Of a stretch of 64,000 nucleotides of DNA, positions 1-9,028 are shown piece by piece. The position numbers and the translations under genes were made by a program. Below the pieces are notes generated by a model. The model searched no databases and was not told where the DNA came from. It worked only from the letters and a program-made list of their open reading frames with translations. Position 1 is the stretch's first letter. Each line of letters starts with the position of its first letter. Source of the stretch: Dictyobacter aurantiacus (GTDB lineage: Bacteria > Chloroflexota > Ktedonobacteria > Ktedonobacterales > Ktedonobacteraceae); NCBI RefSeq assembly GCF_003967515.1, contig NZ_BIFQ01000001.1:1984001-2048000 (forward strand). The letters run 5' to 3'.

Positions 1-79
1 AAACGTACAGGACCACTATTATCAAAAATATAAGAGTCCTCGCTGATTGTAAACCATTCGCGGAGGAGAGCGAGAGCGT

Positions 80-871
80 ATGGAATCATCTCTTCAAAGA
101 GCAAATCTCGCAGTAGACGATCGAAAATCGTCTCTGGAGTCATATCAGGAAATAGAAGAGGCGGAACATCATATCCATATGCCAGGTCCCAGTCTATGGC
201 CCGCAATGCTGAGCGTTGCCATTCTGGTTGCCGTGGCCGGTTTGTTGTTCGTCCCTGATGCACCCTGGGTGACCCTTGTTGCGATTCCATTTATTATCTG
301 GGGCATTATGGGCTGGGCACTAGAAGATCCCATGGCAGGTGCTCACGATGAGGATGAGGCGGCACACAGGCCGGTAATCTCATTACCTGCACATGAGGTA
401 TTGGATCGGGCCCGTGCGACTGCAGAGCAGATTGTAACGTTAGGTAGCACGGCCTTCAGTAACCACCCTGTTAAGGTTGAGCTTGAGAATGAGACACCGG
501 AAGGTGTGGTGCTCGCCCTTTATGGTAAGCTTGAACTGGAAGTCCAGCGTGAGCGCCTGGAGAATGAGGTTAGCCGCGTCCCCGGCGTTGCAGGTGTACG
601 CAACTTTATTGTGGCTGAGGATACCGTCCTCAATACGGCCTATGAGCGTATCGAGAATCTGAGGTCACAGGGCAAGTTGGAGGGAGCCACCAATATCTCT
701 GTCCTGGTGGAAAACTATATTTTACACCTCTATGGAGATGTGCCAAAGCACAGCATGAAATATGTTCTAGAGCGTGAGGTTGTCGGCATCCCTGGTGTAC
801 GCGTGGTTGTCAACCATATCGGTTTGAACAAAGACATCCCAGGTAACCTGGGCAAAACCAGAAACGCATAA
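80..871 (+). CDS. Membrane protein with cytochrome-oxidase-like N-terminus and two BON domains
   Basis: 263 aa. Residues about 32-85 form two hydrophobic segments introduced by HMPGPSLWP and closed by GWALEDP, a pattern like the small subunit-IV-type or C-terminal segment of caa3-type cytochrome c oxidases. The cytosolic or surface part then carries two BON-type repeats, about 128-177 (ending VPGVAGVRNFIV) and 205-252 (ending IPGVRVVVNHIG). BON domains usually bind membranes or phospholipid. A GGAGGAG ribosome site lies 11 nt before the ATG. The upstream gene is outside the window; an oxidase operon is likely but unseen. The fusion of these parts is unusual. Function is inferred from composition only; no catalytic residues are visible. 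Confidence 0.7.
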   Translation: MESSLQRANLAVDDRKSSLESYQEIEEAEHHIHMPGPSLWPAMLSVAILVAVAGLLFVPDAPWVTLVAIPFIIWGIMGWALEDPMAGAHDEDEAAHRPVISLPAHEVLDRARATAEQIVTLGSTAFSNHPVKVELENETPEGVVLALYGKLELEVQRERLENEVSRVPGVAGVRNFIVAEDTVLNTAYERIENLRSQGKLEGATNISVLVENYILHLYGDVPKHSMKYVLEREVVGIPGVRVVVNHIGLNKDIPGNLGKTRNA

Positions 872-903
872 CAGCATCATTTTCAGCATAGGCGCACGAT
901 AAT

Positions 904-949
904 AAAAAAATCAGCGGCCCGCTTTTCAAAAGCGGGCCGCTGATTTTTC
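904..949. terminator. Bidirectional Rho-independent terminator
   Basis: Perfect 21-bp arms (906-926 and 928-948) centred on one base, with A-run on the left and T-run on the right. It sits between the convergent BON gene and ftsZ, so it can stop transcription from both sides. Confidence 0.92.
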
Positions 950-959
950 TTGTTCTACG

Positions 960-2501
960 CTAGCGCTTGCGCAGGAAGGCCGGGATGTCAATGACGTCTC
1001 CGGACGGGGTGTTGCGGTTGCCTCGTGACAGTTCAGAGGCGGCCCCACGGTCCAGTCGTCGCACGACACGTCCACGCTGGCCCCCATCCCGCCGTGGTGG
1101 CAAAGCCTGATCCTCCATGTCGGGCGTTGGCAGGTTACTCATATCGGGCATCGACGGCTGGGTCATCTCCTCGTCTTCATCATCCAGGTTGCCGCTGTTA
1201 ATCAACGGAATTGCTGGCGGCGTGTAGCCATTGCCAGCCCGAAGCGGTCGCCCCGCATCAGGCTTATACGGCGGCAGAGCAGGATTCGATGACGAAACGG
1301 GCGCGGGCGGCTGATTCCTTGGCGCCGCGGGTATCGGTCCGGTGGGGCGATTGACGTCCTGCTGCATCGCCGGAGAGACCGGGGTTGGATAGCCTTGAGG
1401 CGGTCCCTGGCGTACAGGAGCATTGCCACTGACATTGCCGGACTGGGACGGATTGGAACCGGTATACAGGCGGCTACGATCGTATTCTGGACGTGGCGTG
1501 CCAAATCCCGCATGGCCACTGCTGGTCGCGACGCGCGCGGGCGGCAACTGATCAAAACCGGTGGCGATAACGGTGATCTTCACCTTGCCATCGTAGTTGG
1601 CATCCTGCACAGCGCCAAAGATGATGTTGGCTTCCGGATGGGCCGCCTGGCTGATGATATCAGCCGCCTCATTGACCTCAAACAGTGTCATATCCAGTCC
1701 GCCCGTGATGTTGAAGAGCACACCACGCGCCCCGCTGATATCGATGTCCAGTAAAGGACTGGAGATGGCGATCTGCGCGGCATCGATAGCTCGACTCTCG
1801 CCACTGGCCTCACCAATTGCCATCAAGGCAGAACCGGCCGCCGACATAATGGTCTTCACGTCGGCGAAGTCCAGGTTGATCAGACCAGGTACAGTAATCA
1901 GGTCACTGATACCCTGGATGCCCTGACGCAATACATCGTCCGCCAGGCGGAACGCTTCGGCCAGCGGTGTGCGCTTATCGGCCACCTGCAGCAGACGATC
2001 ATTGGGCACGGTGATCAGCGTATCCACGTGCTGCTTCAGATTGTTGATCCCCTCTTCGGCTGAGAGCAAGCGCTTCTTGCCCTCAAAGGTGAAGGGACGG
2101 GTAACAACGCCCACGGTCAGGGCGCCCACCTCGCGCGCGATCTGCGCCACCACGGGGCTGGCTCCGGTGCCGGTGCCACCACCCATACCGGCGGTAATAA
2201 AGACCATATCCGAGCCCTTCAGGGCCTCATAGATATCCTCGGCATTTTCTTCAGCGGCCTTCATGCCAACGCTAGGATTACCGCCTGCTCCAAGGCCACG
2301 GGTTAATTTATCACCGATACGGATGCGATGCGGCGCCTCTGTCAGCAGTAAGGCCTGGGCATCTGTATTAATGGCAATAAATTCGATACCCGTCATATTG
2401 GCCTGGATCATGCGGTTAACCGCATTACTGCCACCTCCCCCAACGCCGATCACACGGATTTGGGCGAAGCCCTCAAGTTGATGATTTCCCATTGGTAACA
2501 T
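960..2501 (-). CDS. ftsZ: Cell division protein FtsZ
   Basis: 513 aa tubulin-like GTPase that polymerises into the Z ring at mid-cell. Visible are the N-terminal GGGGSNAVN loop, the tubulin signature GGGTGTG (about residue 107-113), and the T7 loop NLDFAD needed for GTP hydrolysis between subunits. The GTPase core ends near residue 320. A long Pro/Gly/Asn-rich linker follows, ending in the conserved C-terminal peptide DIPAFLRKR that binds FtsA and other partners. At 513 aa it is longer than the usual 350-400 because of this linker. It is the last gene of the dcw cluster, 172 bp after ftsA, and ends at a shared terminator. The ATG at 2501 is chosen; an in-frame ATG three codons later is also possible. 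Confidence 0.98.
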   Translation of the reverse strand: MLPMGNHQLEGFAQIRVIGVGGGGSNAVNRMIQANMTGIEFIAINTDAQALLLTEAPHRIRIGDKLTRGLGAGGNPSVGMKAAEENAEDIYEALKGSDMVFITAGMGGGTGTGASPVVAQIAREVGALTVGVVTRPFTFEGKKRLLSAEEGINNLKQHVDTLITVPNDRLLQVADKRTPLAEAFRLADDVLRQGIQGISDLITVPGLINLDFADVKTIMSAAGSALMAIGEASGESRAIDAAQIAISSPLLDIDISGARGVLFNITGGLDMTLFEVNEAADIISQAAHPEANIIFGAVQDANYDGKVKITVIATGFDQLPPARVATSSGHAGFGTPRPEYDRSRLYTGSNPSQSGNVSGNAPVRQGPPQGYPTPVSPAMQQDVNRPTGPIPAAPRNQPPAPVSSSNPALPPYKPDAGRPLRAGNGYTPPAIPLINSGNLDDEDEEMTQPSMPDMSNLPTPDMEDQALPPRRDGGQRGRVVRRLDRGAASELSRGNRNTPSGDVIDIPAFLRKR

Positions 2502-2673
2502 ATTCTTCGTGGCCCCCTTTCGAGTTTCTCATTTATAGTCAATGCCTCATATGTGTAGAACGAACGACACCCAGTTTGTTGCAGTGGTCCGCCTCCATGC
2601 ATGCAATTGCTTATCATACTCCATTGTTCGTTTATACGCTACTCAATGCTTCGCCTATAAATGAGTACTTCGT

Positions 2674-3918
2674 TTAAGGAATAAATGCACGCAGCCAGCG
2701 CCCAAACCGAGATACAAGATTATTTTCATCATCTTCTACATTTACATCGATCGGCTCTTCCTCCATGAGGAGCGAAGTATTGCTCAATCCCCACAATAGC
2801 AGACCAACGGCCGTTGAATAGGCTGGTCTGTTAATCGAGTCCGCTAACCCATGCAGACCCAGAGGAGATCCGATGCGAGCCGGGAGGTCAAGAACCTGGC
2901 CCGCCAGTTCCAAAATACCTGGTAGCTCGGCGGTCCCGCCGGTAATGACGACGCCGGCAGGCAGCAATCCATCATACCCAGATTTTTTGATTTCTTCATG
3001 CACCATGCAGAAGATTTCATCCACGCGCGCCTGGATAATTTCTGCCAGGAGCTTGCGCGGTACGAGATCATCACAGTCGGGCATAAATTGTGACAGGTCG
3101 ATCATATCATCTTCATCGATAGCCGACGGATCACAATGCCCGTACGTAATTTTTAGCTCTTCAGCGACCCCGACGGGCAGGCGCAGTCCGATAGCGATAT
3201 CGCTGGTGATCAGGTTACCACCAACCGGCAACACGATCGTGTGCCAGATAGCACCATCGGTATAGACCGCGACATCGGTGGTGCCACCACCGATATCGAC
3301 CAGGGCGACCCCCAGGTCAGTCTCGCCTTCCTCCAGGACCGCGTCACCCGAGGCCAGAGGCTCCAGGACGAGATCTTCAATCTCGACATGCGCCTTATGC
3401 ACACATTTAATCAAATTATGCATAGAAGACACCGAGCCCGTGATGATGTGCGCCTCCACCTCCAGACGGAAACCCGACATACCAATGGGGTTCTTGATGC
3501 CCTCCTGTCCATCGACGACATAACCCCGCGGAATCACGTGAATCAGTTCACGATTCGCGGGAATGGCAATTGCTCGAGCCACCTCGAAGGCACGGCTAAT
3601 ATCGTTTTGTTCAATATCCCGATTCTTAGGAGAAATCGCGACGAACCCCTTGCTATTTTCCGAGGAGATATGGCTACCAGCAATACCAACATACGCAGAG
3701 GTAATTTTCTTACCTGATAAGCGTTCAGCACGATCAAGCGCCGCTGCAATTGAAGTGACGGTCTCTTCAATGTTCACCACCACCCCACGGCGCAACCCCT
3801 GTGAAGGGCAGGTGCCAACGCCAACAATGTTCAGCTTCCCGTCACGATCCAGCTCGCCGACCAGGACACAGATTTTTGTTGTTCCGACGTCGATGCCGAC
3901 AATCACCCGCTCTTGCAC
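2674..3918 (-). CDS. ftsA: Cell division protein FtsA
   Basis: 414 aa actin-like ATPase that ties FtsZ filaments to the membrane. The N-terminus has the phosphate-1 loop GIDVGTTKICVLV, the middle has phosphate-2 VDIGGGTTDVAVY, and an adenosine motif ITGGTAELPG lies near residue 325. The last 14 residues (SRFGRWLRAFIP) form the expected amphipathic membrane-targeting helix. Translation starts at GTG, with AGGAG about 9 nt upstream. It lies between ftsQ and ftsZ, the classical order. Confidence 0.97.
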   Translation of the reverse strand: MQERVIVGIDVGTTKICVLVGELDRDGKLNIVGVGTCPSQGLRRGVVVNIEETVTSIAAALDRAERLSGKKITSAYVGIAGSHISSENSKGFVAISPKNRDIEQNDISRAFEVARAIAIPANRELIHVIPRGYVVDGQEGIKNPIGMSGFRLEVEAHIITGSVSSMHNLIKCVHKAHVEIEDLVLEPLASGDAVLEEGETDLGVALVDIGGGTTDVAVYTDGAIWHTIVLPVGGNLITSDIAIGLRLPVGVAEELKITYGHCDPSAIDEDDMIDLSQFMPDCDDLVPRKLLAEIIQARVDEIFCMVHEEIKKSGYDGLLPAGVVITGGTAELPGILELAGQVLDLPARIGSPLGLHGLADSINRPAYSTAVGLLLWGLSNTSLLMEEEPIDVNVEDDENNLVSRFGRWLRAFIP

Positions 3919-4002
3919 GATCTACGCTCCTATTGGGCGGTACACTTTTGAGACGCACTACGAATACAGTAATTCAGACCTGTCATGTGGTTATTCACGT
4001 TC

Positions 4003-5163
4003 TTATTGTTGCAATGTAAACACTGGTCGCAGACCATAACGTAAGTCTATGGTGGCAAGATGCATTTGCTGCTGGCGTGCGAGCTTGACAATCTCACTTA
4101 ATTCTTTAAGACGATTATCCAGAGAGTTCGCATCATGAGAGTTTCCTAGATACGCTTTCCAACCATCCGGACTTTCTATAATATAAGATCCCCTACTACC
4201 TGCCACTTCGCCAGTTTGACTGGTAGTACTAGCATACATTGTACCATCGTAATACAGTTTGAACGTATCTATACCTGCGACCTTTGGAACTCGTTGCCAG
4301 ACATTACTTGCAAATGCAACATCGATATTCTTTAAATACGTTCCAGGACGCAATAACGGCTCTGTTTTTGCGTCCTGCTTTGTTGTGTCTACGATGGTTC
4401 CTAACTGCTCAGCTCCAGGTGTCTGGCTGACAGGCGCGATCACGATCCCCCGGGTATCTACACTGAAGGTGCCCTGCGGGCCCTGCCACAGTACCGCGGG
4501 CCTGCGCTCCACAATGGTCACCGTCAATTGATCGGGAAATTGCTTGCTGATCGCAACCGATGCTACCAATGGCGATTCCTGGATGCGCGCCTGAATATTT
4601 CCGGTATCAACCAGAAAGATATTCTGCCCCTGAATTCCCATGTGCTCAACGTTCTGGATTAACCCGTTGTTGTGGGTGCCCATCACGCTGACGCGATGCA
4701 GACGAAAGACATCGCTGGTGAGCGCGAAGTTGATCGCGGCGATCAGGCAGGCGATGAACGCGAATGCACCCACGACCTTCCAGATCATACTACGCCGACG
4801 TAACCGGAGACCACTACGCCTGGGAATCGACGACCGGTAGGGCAATGGACGCCGCACCGCCTGAATGCGTCCATTGGTCGCCCGTACCCCGGTCTGGACC
4901 AGTGTGCGTGGTACCAGTTTGACAGGCTTTTTGCGTGCTCGTGAGCGCACGTGTCGCAGTTGCGATTGACGTTGGGCAAACGTATGCCATGCCACTGAAG
5001 GGTCCGCATTGGGCACCGTAACTACCCGCTTCAACGAGCGAGCGGAGACGAGCGTATTCTGCGCCGGCTCTTTCTTTACTGCATCCTTTGGGGTGTAGAC
5101 TTTTTCAAGCTTGTTATAGCTCGGCGTCACCCGTTGAGATGGTAGCTTTTTCCTTTCTGTCAT
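4003..5163 (-). CDS. ftsQ: Cell division protein FtsQ/DivIB
   Basis: 386 aa bitopic membrane protein of the divisome. A basic cytosolic region of about 125 residues (many Arg/Lys/Pro) precedes one membrane segment at about 129-150. A POTRA domain follows (FRLHRVSVMGTHNN and later QNIFLVDTGNIQ), then the beta domain (FPDQLTVTIVERRPAVLW). The cytosolic tail is longer than in most FtsQ proteins. The ATG begins one base after the murB stop, so the two are probably translationally coupled. Confidence 0.93.
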   Translation of the reverse strand: MTERKKLPSQRVTPSYNKLEKVYTPKDAVKKEPAQNTLVSARSLKRVVTVPNADPSVAWHTFAQRQSQLRHVRSRARKKPVKLVPRTLVQTGVRATNGRIQAVRRPLPYRSSIPRRSGLRLRRRSMIWKVVGAFAFIACLIAAINFALTSDVFRLHRVSVMGTHNNGLIQNVEHMGIQGQNIFLVDTGNIQARIQESPLVASVAISKQFPDQLTVTIVERRPAVLWQGPQGTFSVDTRGIVIAPVSQTPGAEQLGTIVDTTKQDAKTEPLLRPGTYLKNIDVAFASNVWQRVPKVAGIDTFKLYYDGTMYASTTSQTGEVAGSRGSYIIESPDGWKAYLGNSHDANSLDNRLKELSEIVKLARQQQMHLATIDLRYGLRPVFTLQQ

Positions 5164-5164
5164 G

Positions 5165-6184
5165 TCATAGTACCTTCCACTCCCCGCGCAGTTCGACCTC
5201 TAGCTCTAGATCTACCCCGAAGCGATCATAGACACGCTGATGAGCTTCTTTGATGAGAGCCGCAACGTCTGCTGCACGTGCTCCACCTACATTGACGATA
5301 AAATTGGCATGGCGCTCCGAGATCTGGGCTCCTCCATGGGTCATCCCCTTCAACCCCACCGCTTCGATGAGCCGGCCCGAATAGTCGCCCTGCGGATTTT
5401 TAAACATGGAACCTGCGCTCTGCTGTGGTGGCTGCGTGCGTTTGCGATATTGTTTGTGCTCTTCGATAGCGGCACGCAACTGCTGGGGATCTTCCCGATG
5501 CAGACGAATACCCAGCTGCATGACGATCTCGGCGGGCTCGATCAGCTTGTGGGGCGCGGCAACCGGGTTGCCCTCACCATCAAACTGGACGCGCCTCTGG
5601 GCCCTGAAACGGCTGTGCCGATAGCTAAGCTCTAACTCGCTGTGTTGATAGCGCACAACCGTTGGGGCCACGGGAGCCTCTTCGCACTGGCGCGCGTCGA
5701 CGATATCGACCCATTCCAGCACCTGTCCCAGATCGTGACCGTGCACGCCCGCGTTACTAACGACTCCACCACCCAGAGTCCCTGGTATGCCAGGACCAAA
5801 CTCCAGACCACCCCATCCTTTGGGGGCGATCTCATTGATGATACGAGGCCAGCTGATGCCAGCTCCGACCGTTAAAAAGGCAGTTCCAGCGCCGCTCTCT
5901 TCCAGGGTATAGGCGTTGATGGCGACACGCGCCACCACACCACGGACACCGGCATCGGCATAGAGTACGTTGGTGCCGTTGCCGGTAATCAGCAATGGCC
6001 AGCGTCGCTCAGCACATAATGTGACCAGGCCCACAAGATCCTCAGGTGTATCCACTGAGACCCATACATCAGCGGGACCACCGACGCCAAAGGTGCAGTG
6101 GCGGGCTAATGGCTCATTGCGGCGCACGCGGTTGCCGAAGTGAGCAAGGAGTTCGTTATAAGCAATCTCAGCATCAAATGTCAT
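5165..6184 (-). CDS. murB: UDP-N-acetylenolpyruvoylglucosamine reductase MurB
   Basis: 339 aa flavoenzyme that reduces UDP-GlcNAc-enolpyruvate to UDP-MurNAc with NADPH, in the cytosol. The FAD-binding part contains TGNGTNVLYADAG and GIPGTLGGGVVSNAG. The C-terminal part carries the catalytic serine in SAGSMFKNP and a conserved GGAQISERHANFIVN. AGAGGAAAC precedes the ATG by 4 nt. It sits 10 bp after murC and directly before ftsQ. Confidence 0.97.
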   Translation of the reverse strand: MTFDAEIAYNELLAHFGNRVRRNEPLARHCTFGVGGPADVWVSVDTPEDLVGLVTLCAERRWPLLITGNGTNVLYADAGVRGVVARVAINAYTLEESGAGTAFLTVGAGISWPRIINEIAPKGWGGLEFGPGIPGTLGGGVVSNAGVHGHDLGQVLEWVDIVDARQCEEAPVAPTVVRYQHSELELSYRHSRFRAQRRVQFDGEGNPVAAPHKLIEPAEIVMQLGIRLHREDPQQLRAAIEEHKQYRKRTQPPQQSAGSMFKNPQGDYSGRLIEAVGLKGMTHGGAQISERHANFIVNVGGARAADVAALIKEAHQRVYDRFGVDLELEVELRGEWKVL

Positions 6185-6194
6185 GTCGTTTCCT

Positions 6195-7670
6195 CTAGGC
6201 CTGTTGTGTATTCTTTAATAGGTTTTCTGTGACGATATAAATGTCTCCCGCGCCCATGATTACGACCAGGTCACCGGAACGCAGGGTGTGGGCAAGCAGC
6301 TCGGTCGTTTCAGCAACGCTACCACCATGCATAATATGGGATCGGCCACTGGCGAACGCCGGCTGCTGCGCGATTCCATCCACAAGTTCACGCGCATGGA
6401 TCAAGCCGGTATCGCGCTCGCGGGCGGGAAAGATGTCCGCGATGATGGCGATATCCGCCGCGTCAAACGCGTGCAGGAATTGATCAAAAAAGGTTTTGGT
6501 GCGGCTATACATGTGCGGCTGGTAGACCGCGACGATGCGCTGTCCAGGATAGCGACGGCGCGTAGCCTCCAGCGTAGCGGCGATGGCCGTTGGATGGTGG
6601 GCATAATCATCCACCAGCATGACGTCCAGCGCCTGATCCACGATCTTCAGTGGACCCTGGTGGCGGATGTCAAAGCGCCGCCTGGTGCCACTGAAACCCT
6701 CCAGGGTCTGCGCGATACTTTCGATCCCCACACCGCACAATTGCGCCGCCGCCAGTGCGGCCAGGGCATTCTCAATGTTATAAGCGCCCGGCAACTGCAG
6801 GCGCAGCACCTGTTCCTCTGGTATAGAGGAAGTTGCGAGGCGCGAGCGCACGCGGAAGCTGGTCTCACCATCCAGTTTGATATCATAGGCTTCAAAAGTG
6901 GCCGGACCCTGCTCGGGCGCCGCATGGTGCCCAACCGAGTAAGTTAAGATCTGTCCCGGCCAATCGTGCAGGCGCGCCTTTAGATCCCAGCAACCAGGGC
7001 TATCTGCGTTTAGAATGACGGTCGCGGGTAGCGGCCAATCACCCTGTAGATCCATGCCGCGAATAAAGTGTTCAAAAGCAGACAGGAAGGCATCGTAATC
7101 GGCAAAGAACTCTGGATGCTCAAACTCGATCGAGGTAACAATCGCCAGCCGCGGATGGTAATGCCAGAAGTTATGGTTGAACTCGTCGGCTTCATTGACG
7201 AAGAACGAGCCCTTCCCCAACCGGTAGTTAGCACCAAAACGCGGGACCACCGCGCCAATCTCACAGGTCGGATCCAACCCGGCATCGACCAGCATCAGCG
7301 AGAGCATGGCAGTGGTCGTCCCCTTCCCATGAACACCGCTAACGGAGAGGACGCATTTGTCCTGCATCAGATCACTCAGGATCTCCTGCCAGTGAATAAT
7401 CGGCAAGCCACGCTCACGGGCTGCCAGCAATTCGGGATTATTCGGGTCCAAAGCGGGCACAGCCGGACTGATAACCAGCGTGTCGACATCATTGAGATGA
7501 TCGGCGCTGTGTCCAATCTGGATGGCAATCCCTGCCTCGCGTAGGGCGCGTACGGTCGCCGATTCGCGTTGATCGCAACCGGTCACCGTTTCTCCTGCGG
7601 CATGCGCCATCTGCGCAACCGCCGAAATACCCTGACCTCCAATACCCATAAAATGCAAGCGTGACTTCAT
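6195..7670 (-). CDS. murC: UDP-N-acetylmuramate--L-alanine ligase MurC
   Basis: 491 aa Mur ligase that adds L-alanine to UDP-MurNAc using ATP. The N-terminal Rossmann part starts HFMGIGGQGISAVAQ. The ATP site reads GVHGKGTTT, where the family normally has GTHGKTTTT, so the residue after the P-loop lysine is Gly rather than Thr. The Mg-binding segment reads EADEFNHNFW instead of the usual EADESD. The C-terminal domain contains DDYAHHPTAI and QPHMYSRT, typical of MurC. Its ATG overlaps the murG stop by one base (TGATG). It is called MurC rather than the recycling ligase Mpl because of its operon position; the changed ATP loop is noted as odd. Confidence 0.9.
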   Translation of the reverse strand: MKSRLHFMGIGGQGISAVAQMAHAAGETVTGCDQRESATVRALREAGIAIQIGHSADHLNDVDTLVISPAVPALDPNNPELLAARERGLPIIHWQEILSDLMQDKCVLSVSGVHGKGTTTAMLSLMLVDAGLDPTCEIGAVVPRFGANYRLGKGSFFVNEADEFNHNFWHYHPRLAIVTSIEFEHPEFFADYDAFLSAFEHFIRGMDLQGDWPLPATVILNADSPGCWDLKARLHDWPGQILTYSVGHHAAPEQGPATFEAYDIKLDGETSFRVRSRLATSSIPEEQVLRLQLPGAYNIENALAALAAAQLCGVGIESIAQTLEGFSGTRRRFDIRHQGPLKIVDQALDVMLVDDYAHHPTAIAATLEATRRRYPGQRIVAVYQPHMYSRTKTFFDQFLHAFDAADIAIIADIFPARERDTGLIHARELVDGIAQQPAFASGRSHIMHGGSVAETTELLAHTLRSGDLVVIMGAGDIYIVTENLLKNTQQA

Positions 7671-8830
7671 CAGACGTTTATCCTCTTGTTTTCTGGCGTC
7701 TGCGCGCCAGTTGTCGATTGTGCCATATGTACAACAGCCTCGGCGATATCACTGGTCGCTGTCGGCCGGGCGAAGCTCTTGAGCGCCTGCGCCATATCTA
7801 GCAAGCAAGCAGAATTTACAATGTGTTGTACACGACTGATCAATAGCTCAGGTTTCAATACATCGTTCTTGATCACTTCGGCCGCCTGAGCGCGACGGAA
7901 GGTCTCGGCGTTCGCTTCCTGCGGAGAACTGCCGATCGCAGGTGGCAAGGGCACCAGGATGCTCGGCTTCTCCAATACAGCCAGTTCACTCAGCGTGGCA
8001 GCCCCGGCGCGGCAGACGACCAGTTCGGCGGCCCGCAGTGCCAGCGCCATCTCATCCGTGAGGTACGGCACCAGGCGATAGCGCTGCTTAAGCTCGCTAT
8101 CCAGCCCCGCGATGGTACTTTCAGACAGACTCTGGGTCTCCGTCAGCAGCTTCTGACCACTGATCTGCAGCACCTGGCAGAACTGTAAGAGCTCTGGCAG
8201 AGCCCGCGCGACCACCTGGTTCAGGTGACGCGCCCCCTGGCTACCACCGGTGACCAGAATCAGTGGCAGGTCCGGGGACAACCCCAGTTGAATGCGCGCC
8301 TGCTGCACGCTGACCTGGCGCACGTCCAGAATCTCCTGCCGGATCGGATTTCCCAGCAGCAGCGTCTTGTCGGCCGGAAAGTATTGCTGCGAGTCGGCAA
8401 AGGCGATTGAGATGCGATCAGCCAGCGGACCGATCAGCTTATTTGATAGATTGGGCGGTACATCCTGCTGATGAAGCAGGAGAGGCACCCCGTTGAGGCG
8501 CGATGCCAGTCCAGCCGGGACCGCAACGTAGCCGCCACTGGTAAAGGTGGCGTCCGGTCGGAATTTGCGTACAATACCTACCGCCTGTACCATACCAATG
8601 GGTACACGGGCAATGCCTTTGACCGTCTTGACGGAGACATAGCGCTGGAGCTTACCCGCCTTAATGGTGGCCATCCGGAAACCGGCGGCCGGCACGAGTT
8701 GCGTCTCCAGGCCATCATCGCTGCCTAGATAGAGAATCTCCGCGTTATATATGTTGCGCAGGTGGGTGGCAACGGCCAGAGCCGGATAGATATGGCCACC
8801 TGTCCCTCCACCAGAAATAAGAATTCGCAT
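7670..8830 (-). CDS. murG: Lipid II synthase (GlcNAc transferase) MurG
   Basis: 386 aa from the preferred start. A GT28 glycosyltransferase that adds GlcNAc to lipid I on the inner membrane face. The N-terminal GGGTGGHIYPALAV loop is diagnostic, as are VTGGSQGARHLN and VCRAGAATLSE (the UDP-GlcNAc site). An upstream in-frame ATG at 8842 would add four residues; MRILISGGG at 8830 has a GGA 7 nt before it and matches the usual MurG N-terminus. It follows ftsW after a 198-bp gap that holds a family A repeat. Confidence 0.96.
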   Translation of the reverse strand: MRILISGGGTGGHIYPALAVATHLRNIYNAEILYLGSDDGLETQLVPAAGFRMATIKAGKLQRYVSVKTVKGIARVPIGMVQAVGIVRKFRPDATFTSGGYVAVPAGLASRLNGVPLLLHQQDVPPNLSNKLIGPLADRISIAFADSQQYFPADKTLLLGNPIRQEILDVRQVSVQQARIQLGLSPDLPLILVTGGSQGARHLNQVVARALPELLQFCQVLQISGQKLLTETQSLSESTIAGLDSELKQRYRLVPYLTDEMALALRAAELVVCRAGAATLSELAVLEKPSILVPLPPAIGSSPQEANAETFRRAQAAEVIKNDVLKPELLISRVQHIVNSACLLDMAQALKSFARPTATSDIAEAVVHMAQSTTGAQTPENKRINV

Positions 8831-8869
8831 AATGTGTTCCATAAGAAGTACTATGAGACCTCCAATGCA

Positions 8870-8970
8870 GGAGGTGCAGGAGGGCGGCTAGCCCTCCTGC
8901 CGGGGTGTGGGGTGTCCCCACCCTTTCCTTTCCCCCCCCGTGCCGCCGCAGGCGGCGCAGGAGGGAAAAA
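8870..8970. repeat. Family A intergenic repeat, copy 1
   Basis: Starts GGAGGTGCAGGAGGGC, folds back through GCCCTCCTGCC, then a GGGG/CCCC hairpin with the loop TGT, then a third hairpin around GCCGCAGGC (8945-8953). The same order occurs at 28089, 49047, 51128 and 51258. This copy splits the dcw operon between ftsW and murG. Confidence 0.85.
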
Positions 8971-9028
8971 GCTAGCCCCCCGCATCCCCAGTTTTGGGAA
9001 CTTTTTCAAAAGTTCAGAATAGCTCATG

